Assembly: GCF_001307295.1 (NCBI RefSeq)
Contig: NZ_CP012700.1
Span: 1,553,001-1,617,000 of the forward strand
Direction: 5' to 3'
From: Sphingopyxis macrogoltabida
Lineage (GTDB): Bacteria > Pseudomonadota > Alphaproteobacteria > Sphingomonadales > Sphingomonadaceae
DNA: 64,000 nucleotides
Under the pieces are notes generated by a model. It did no database searches. It saw only the letters and a program-made list of their open reading frames with translations, and was not told the origin of the DNA. How positions within the stretch are numbered: position 1 is the first letter of the stretch; the number at the start of each line of letters is the position of its first letter. Made by a program: the position numbers and the translations under genes. This document shows positions 59,912 through 64,000 of the stretch, piece by piece.

Positions 59912-61264
59912 ATGGCGATACCCTTGGGCGCCCCGATCCTGACCACCGCTGCGATGCGCGAGGCCGAGGCCGCGTGCGCAATTCAGGGTACATCGCTCGC
60001 TGAATTGATGGAGAGCGCCGGGGCAGCCGTCGCCGATACGGCTTGGCGGATGGCAGCCGGTTCGCCGATCCTGATTCTGTGCGGCCCCGGCAACAACGGC
60101 GGCGACGGCTATGTCGCGGCGCGGCTACTTGCCGGGCGTGGGGCGACGGTGCGCGTCGCGGCGCTGGCCGACCCAACGACCAAGCTGGCGACGGCGGCGC
60201 GTGCGCGCTGGACCGGGCCGGTCGAGGTGCTCGATGGAAAGACGAGGCCGACGCCGCTGATCGTCGATGCGCTGTTCGGCGTCGGGCTGTCGCGGCCGCT
60301 GGCCGACGATCTGGCGGCGACGTTGCGCGGCTTTGCTGCGAGCCGCATCCTCGCCGTCGACGTGCCGAGCGGCGCCGATGGCGATGGTGCTGCGGGTTGG
60401 GTGCCACCGCTGCCCGCTGATGTGACGCTGGCGTTGGGAGCGCTGAAGCCAGCACATGTGCTGCTGCCGACGGCGGCGGCGTGCGGTCATATCCTGCTCG
60501 CGCCGATCGGGATATGGGCGAGCAGGGCGATGCACACCATGCCGGCGAGCGAGTCGGCGCAGCCCGATCCGGACGCTCACAAGTTCAGCCGCGGGATGGT
60601 GCTGGTTTTTGCGGGACCGATGCCGGGCGCTGCCGAACTGACCGCGGCGGCGGCGCTGCGGGCGGGAGCAGGCTATGTCGTCCTCGATGGCAGCGAGCGG
60701 GCGCCGTTCGCCGCAATCGTCGTCGAGGGCGAAGAGAAGTTCGGCGAACGGCTCGACGATCCGCGCGTCGGCGCGGTCGTCATCGGGCCGGGCTTTCCGG
60801 CAGGCGACGACCTGCTGTTCGACGTCGAGGCGGCGCTCGATTCGGGCAAGCCGCTTGTCCTCGACGCCGCGGCGATCGCGGCAGCACTGCCGCGCCTCTC
60901 CGAAACGCCGTGCAAGGCAATCCTGACGCCGCACGAAGGCGAGTTCGCGCGCACCTTCCCACAGCTATACGGCAGCAAGATCGATCGTGCGAAGGCCGCC
61001 GCGGTGCGGACGCAGGCGGTGGTTGTCTACAAGGGCGCCGACACGATCATCGCCGCGCCCGACGGCCGCATTGTTGCCGCATGGCCGGGCAGCCCGTGGC
61101 TCGCGACCGCTGGCACGGGCGATGTCCTCGCGGGGGCGTGCGGTGCGATGCTGGCGCGCGGCGGCGATCCCTTCGACGCCGCGGTCGCTGCGGTGGGGTG
61201 GCATATCGCGCGCGGGCAGGCTATCGGCCCCGGCCTTGTAGCGGACGATTTGGTAAGAGCATGA
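59912..61264 (+). CDS. nnr: Bifunctional NAD(P)HX epimerase/dehydratase
   Basis: A 450-residue metabolite-repair enzyme. N-terminal epimerase (about 1-200: LMESAGAAVA, CGPGNNGGDGYVAARLL, VDVPSGADGDG) and C-terminal ADP-dependent dehydratase (about 220-450: LTPHEGEFART, YKGADTIIA, TAGTGDVLAG). It restores damaged hydrated NADH and NADPH. Overlaps the methyltransferase gene by 4 nt. Confidence 0.93.
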   Translation: MAIPLGAPILTTAAMREAEAACAIQGTSLAELMESAGAAVADTAWRMAAGSPILILCGPGNNGGDGYVAARLLAGRGATVRVAALADPTTKLATAARARWTGPVEVLDGKTRPTPLIVDALFGVGLSRPLADDLAATLRGFAASRILAVDVPSGADGDGAAGWVPPLPADVTLALGALKPAHVLLPTAAACGHILLAPIGIWASRAMHTMPASESAQPDPDAHKFSRGMVLVFAGPMPGAAELTAAAALRAGAGYVVLDGSERAPFAAIVVEGEEKFGERLDDPRVGAVVIGPGFPAGDDLLFDVEAALDSGKPLVLDAAAIAAALPRLSETPCKAILTPHEGEFARTFPQLYGSKIDRAKAAAVRTQAVVVYKGADTIIAAPDGRIVAAWPGSPWLATAGTGDVLAGACGAMLARGGDPFDAAVAAVGWHIARGQAIGPGLVADDLVRA

Positions 61265-62466
61265 CGGAAGCAAACTTGATCGAGCGCATCGCCGCGCGCG
61301 GCGATGGCGTGACGGGCGACGGGCGCCATGTGATGGGCGGCGTGCCCGGCGACCGCGTGCGCGACGACGGCATCATCATCCCCGGCCCGAACCGCGCCGA
61401 TCCCCCGTGCCGGCATTTCGGGAAGTGCGGCGGCTGCCAGCTCCAGCATGTTGCCGAACCCGCGCTCGCCGAATTCGTGCGCGATCGCGTTGCGGGCGCG
61501 CTGGCCGGACAGGATGTCGCGGGCGGCGAGGTATTGCCGGCGCACTTGTCGCCGCCGCAGAGCCGCCGCCGCGCGACGCTCACTGCGCTGCGGACGGGCA
61601 AGCAGGTCGCGCTCGGTTTCAACGCGGCGCAGAGCAACCAGATCGTCGACATGCGGATGTGTCCGCTGCTGTTGCCCGAATTGTTCGCGCTGGTCGCGCC
61701 GGTGCGCGAACTGCTGGCGGTCATCGCGCCGCAAAGGCGCCCGGTAAAGGTCAAGCTCCAGATGCTCGACCAAGGGGTCGAACTGATCCTCGAGGGGGTG
61801 AAGGCCGAAGGGCTCGACGCGGCGATGGCGATCCAGGATTTCGCTGGCGCGCATGGCCTTGCCCGGCTGGCGATCGATCAGGGCGACGGGCTCGAAACGC
61901 TGTGGCAGCCCGAACCGCCGACAGTGCGCTTCGGCGACATATCGGTCGAGGTACCGCCGTTCGCCTTTTTGCAGGCGACCACGGCAGGACAAGTAGCGCT
62001 GATTGACGCGGTCCGGCGCGCGATCGGCGACGCCGGGGCGGTCGCCGACCTGTTCGCGGGGGTCGGCACCTTCGCCTTGTCGGTGCAGGCCGGGCGCAAA
62101 GTCTATGCTGCAGAGGGCGCGCGCGATGCGATCGCGGCGCTGACGGGGGCCGCAAATCGCGCCCGGGCGCTGGTCGCCACCGAACATCGCGACCTGTTTC
62201 GGCGTCCACTGGTGCCGGCCGAACTGAACCGGTTCGGGGCCGTGATCCTCGACCCGCCGCGCGCGGGGGCCGAGGAACAGGTCAAGCAGCTTGCGGCATC
62301 ACAGGCGCCCCTCATCGCTTATGTAAGCTGCAATCCCGCCAGCTTCGCGCGCGATGCGAAGCTGCTGGTCGCGGGCGGCTATAGCCTCGACTGGGTGCAA
62401 CCCGTCGGCCAGTTCCGCTGGTCGACCCATGTGGAACTGGCCGCACGTTTCTCACGCCATGGTTAG
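61261..62466 (+). CDS. TrmA/RlmD-family SAM-dependent uracil-C5 methyltransferase
   Basis: A 401-residue RNA methyltransferase. Fe-S cluster ligands in CRHFGKCGGCQ near residue 44 and a further Cys at RMCPLL; SAM site VADLFAGVGTFALSVQ; catalytic Cys in YVSCNPASFARD. It methylates a uridine in 23S rRNA (RlmD/RumA-like); the Fe-S cluster favours rRNA over the TrmA tRNA enzyme. Start is ATG 61261. Confidence 0.9.
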   Translation: MTEANLIERIAARGDGVTGDGRHVMGGVPGDRVRDDGIIIPGPNRADPPCRHFGKCGGCQLQHVAEPALAEFVRDRVAGALAGQDVAGGEVLPAHLSPPQSRRRATLTALRTGKQVALGFNAAQSNQIVDMRMCPLLLPELFALVAPVRELLAVIAPQRRPVKVKLQMLDQGVELILEGVKAEGLDAAMAIQDFAGAHGLARLAIDQGDGLETLWQPEPPTVRFGDISVEVPPFAFLQATTAGQVALIDAVRRAIGDAGAVADLFAGVGTFALSVQAGRKVYAAEGARDAIAALTGAANRARALVATEHRDLFRRPLVPAELNRFGAVILDPPRAGAEEQVKQLAASQAPLIAYVSCNPASFARDAKLLVAGGYSLDWVQPVGQFRWSTHVELAARFSRHG

Positions 62467-62897
62467 TGCAGCACGAACCCGATAAAGGCGTGCACGCACA
62501 GCGCGATCAGCGCGAGGCTCGCCAACGCGAAGATGCCAAAGCGCCACATGACGCGGTTGACGGTCGCCTGGACGAGGCTGTGGACGATGCGTAGCGCGAC
62601 ATAGGCCCAGGCAAGCTGCGCGTTGAGCCCGCCGCCCATGCCGCCGATCGCGAGCGCCAGCGCGACGGCATAGAAGACGGTCGGCTGTTCCATCAGATGG
62701 TTGTAGTTGTGCGCCTTCCACTGCACTTCGGCGGGCAGCAGGTCGTCGAGCCCCTTGCCGGTGCCGCCGACGAGCTTGGCAGCGTCGATCTTGGCGCGCT
62801 GCATCGCGGGGATGCGCGTCGCGTACATCCACACCCACATGATCATCGACCAGAGCGCGAGCGTCGCGACCGGTCCCAATATTGCGTTGTTATCCAT
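62463..62897 (-). CDS. MAPEG-like membrane protein (copy 1)
   Basis: A 144-residue protein with four membrane helices of the MAPEG (membrane-associated eicosanoid/glutathione metabolism) family. KAHNYNHLMEQPTVFYAVALAL and LRIVHSLVQATVNRV (parts) are family-like. GGGGAG sits before ATG 62897. It overlaps the methyltransferase end by 4 nt, tail to tail. Glutathione-transferase or peroxidase activity is only inferred. Confidence 0.8.
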   Translation of the reverse strand: MDNNAILGPVATLALWSMIMWVWMYATRIPAMQRAKIDAAKLVGGTGKGLDDLLPAEVQWKAHNYNHLMEQPTVFYAVALALAIGGMGGGLNAQLAWAYVALRIVHSLVQATVNRVMWRFGIFALASLALIALCVHAFIGFVLH

Positions 62898-62908
62898 ATT
62901 TCTCCCCC

Positions 62909-63340
62909 TCAACCCAAAGTGGCGATAACCGCGAGCAGCGACAGTGCGAGCAGGCACAGCGTCGACAGCAGGAACAGCGTGAAGCGCACCGGAATGCGGT
63001 TGACCGTCGCCTGCCACAGGCTGTGGACGATGCGCAGCACGACATAGGTCCAGGCAATCCAGACGACATAGGCTGGATAGCCGCCCACGGCATGCAGGAT
63101 CAGGATGACCGCATAGAAGATCGTCGGCTGTTCGAGCAGATGCGTATAATTATGCGATTTCCAGTTGGTCTCTGCCGGCAATATCTTTTCGAGGTCGGCG
63201 CCGCGCCCGCCCGGCGGCGTTTTTTTCAGGTCGATCCCCGCTTTTTTCATCGCCGGGAAGCGGGTCGCCGCGAGCCACAGAAACATGACGAGCGTCCACA
63301 GAATCAGGACGGCTCCCGGTGCGAGCAGGTTTGCGGACAT
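62909..63340 (-). CDS. MAPEG-like membrane protein (copy 2)
   Basis: A 143-residue protein with four helices, clearly a paralogue of the next gene: KSHNYTHLLEQPTIFYAV and LRIVHSLWQATVNRI correspond to the same places in copy 1. ATG 63340 is preferred over 63346 since the GGGGGAG site is 6 nt from it. 11 nt separate the pair, so they are cotranscribed. Confidence 0.8.
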   Translation of the reverse strand: MSANLLAPGAVLILWTLVMFLWLAATRFPAMKKAGIDLKKTPPGGRGADLEKILPAETNWKSHNYTHLLEQPTIFYAVILILHAVGGYPAYVVWIAWTYVVLRIVHSLWQATVNRIPVRFTLFLLSTLCLLALSLLAVIATLG

Positions 63341-63406
63341 AGGCATCTCCCCCTGTTGTTGTCCTGCAATGCTAGGCCTTGCCCGGCGAGATGCAATCGC
63401 AGAACG

Positions 63407-64000
63407 TCACGGCCGCTTGCCGGCGACTTCGGCGCGGATCGCGGGACCATCACCGTCGATGCGCGGCGCGAAGCTAGGTTCGCGGGGCGCGGCGGCGCCA
63501 TATCTGACCGGCGGCCGCATCTCGTGAAACGCGCCGACATCGGGGTGGACGCGGCGGCGAAAAAAGCCGGTCGCCTTAAGGTGCGGATCGTCCTTGATAT
63601 CCTCGAGGTCGCGCACGGCGATGGCGGGAATGTCGTTTGCCGCAAAGATTTCGAGCCATTCGGCGGTCGTCCGGGCTGGCGTTTTCCGCGCAATTTCATC
63701 GTAGACGAGCGCCATATGCTGGCCGCACATTTTGGCTGCCTCGAATTCCGGCGAGGTGAGGAGCGCGTCGCTGCCAAGCAGCCCCATCAATCGCGCGGTC
63801 GAAGCCGGGGTGTAGGGGACGACCGCGATATGGCCGTCGGCGGTCGGGAAGGGCTGGCGGGTCGGATCGAGCTGGCGCGGGTATCCGGCGGGGCCGATCG
63901 GCGGATCGAGCGCCGCGTCGCGGAGGTGCTCGGTGAGCATGAAGGCAGCGAAGCATTCGAACATCGGTACCTCGACCGCCTGACCTTCGCCGGTCCTGAG
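63407..64000 (-). CDS. Class III CoA-transferase (CaiB/BaiF family), C-terminal part
   Basis: The last 197 residues of a CoA-transferase; the N-terminal portion, with the CoA-binding Asp, lies beyond the window. Recognisable C-terminal pieces are GQAVEVPMFE, FAANDIPAIAVRDLEDIKDDPHL and VRYGAAAPR. Family members transfer CoA between carboxylic acids such as carnitine, formyl/oxalyl or 2-methylacyl groups. Its substrate cannot be decided here; the acyl-CoA synthetase at 46727 is the only other CoA gene nearby. Confidence 0.88.
   Translation of the reverse strand, partial: LRTGEGQAVEVPMFECFAAFMLTEHLRDAALDPPIGPAGYPRQLDPTRQPFPTADGHIAVVPYTPASTARLMGLLGSDALLTSPEFEAAKMCGQHMALVYDEIARKTPARTTAEWLEIFAANDIPAIAVRDLEDIKDDPHLKATGFFRRRVHPDVGAFHEMRPPVRYGAAAPREPSFAPRIDGDGPAIRAEVAGKRP

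Noticed and set aside
60481..61260. Extension of the uracil methyltransferase upstream to 60481
   Set aside because: It lies in another frame of the NAD(P)HX gene; the family start is ATG 61261.

Overview
The window is a GC-rich chromosomal segment from an alphaproteobacterium, most likely a sphingomonad close to Sphingopyxis. This placement rests on codon use, on the order of housekeeping genes, on a GAAC-N7-GAAC LexA box in front of lexA, on CtrA-type sites (TTAA-N7-TTAAC), and on a dispersed palindromic repeat of a kind I associate with sphingomonad genomes. It is inference from sequence and memory, not a database match. About 60 protein genes are packed closely, and at least eleven gene junctions are 4-nt ATGA stop/start overlaps. 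I see no tRNA, rRNA, IS element, prophage or CRISPR array, and both window ends cut through genes (mgtE at the left, a class III CoA-transferase at the right).

Left third (1-26 kb): magnesium transport (mgtE), a cyclophilin, nitronate monooxygenase, NAD synthesis (nadC), a secreted RNase T2, an LplT-like transporter, phosphatidylglycerophosphate synthase (pgsA), molybdopterin synthase (moaD-moaE), oxyR with both redox cysteines, trmFO, a TauD-type dioxygenase, small envelope proteins, a secreted peroxiredoxin, and gyrA. Next comes a three-gene block of poorly described proteins: a nucleotidyltransferase-like membrane protein, an all-helical protein, and a histidine kinase homologue without the phospho-accepting histidine. 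Citrate synthase, glutamyl-tRNA synthetase and comEC follow.

Middle (26-43 kb): lexA, then a long minus-strand unit read as PpiD/SurA-like foldase, trpE, trpG, trpD, trpC, moaC, moeA. The plus strand then carries tpiA, secG, pyrG, a Crp/Fnr regulator, the lipoprotein-release genes lolC/E and lolD, and a glutathione peroxidase. A minus-strand phosphoethanolamine-transferase-like protein follows.

Right third (43-64 kb): DNA polymerase III alpha (dnaE), an acyl-CoA synthetase, a radical SAM protein, moaB, a soluble lytic transglycosylase, a degenerate uracil-DNA-glycosylase-like protein, ETF-ubiquinone oxidoreductase, a TPR protein overlapping ispE, N-formylglutamate amidohydrolase, ilvD, a lipoprotein, NAD(P)HX repair, a 23S rRNA/tRNA uracil methyltransferase, two tandem MAPEG-like membrane proteins and the CoA-transferase.

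Most of the window is core metabolism. The strongest unexplained signals are (1) the block at 17.5-21.2 kb, with a histidine-less kinase and a CtrA-like box just upstream of its second gene; (2) tandem CtrA-type boxes in front of a 74-residue membrane protein at 4.0 kb; (3) two 16-bp palindromes TTGACG-N4-CGTCAA, 50 kb apart, at nitronate monooxygenase/nadC and at ETF-QO, which suggest a shared acyl-CoA or amino-acid-catabolism regulator; and (4) two copies of a repeat whose palindromic core is inverted relative to its flanks.
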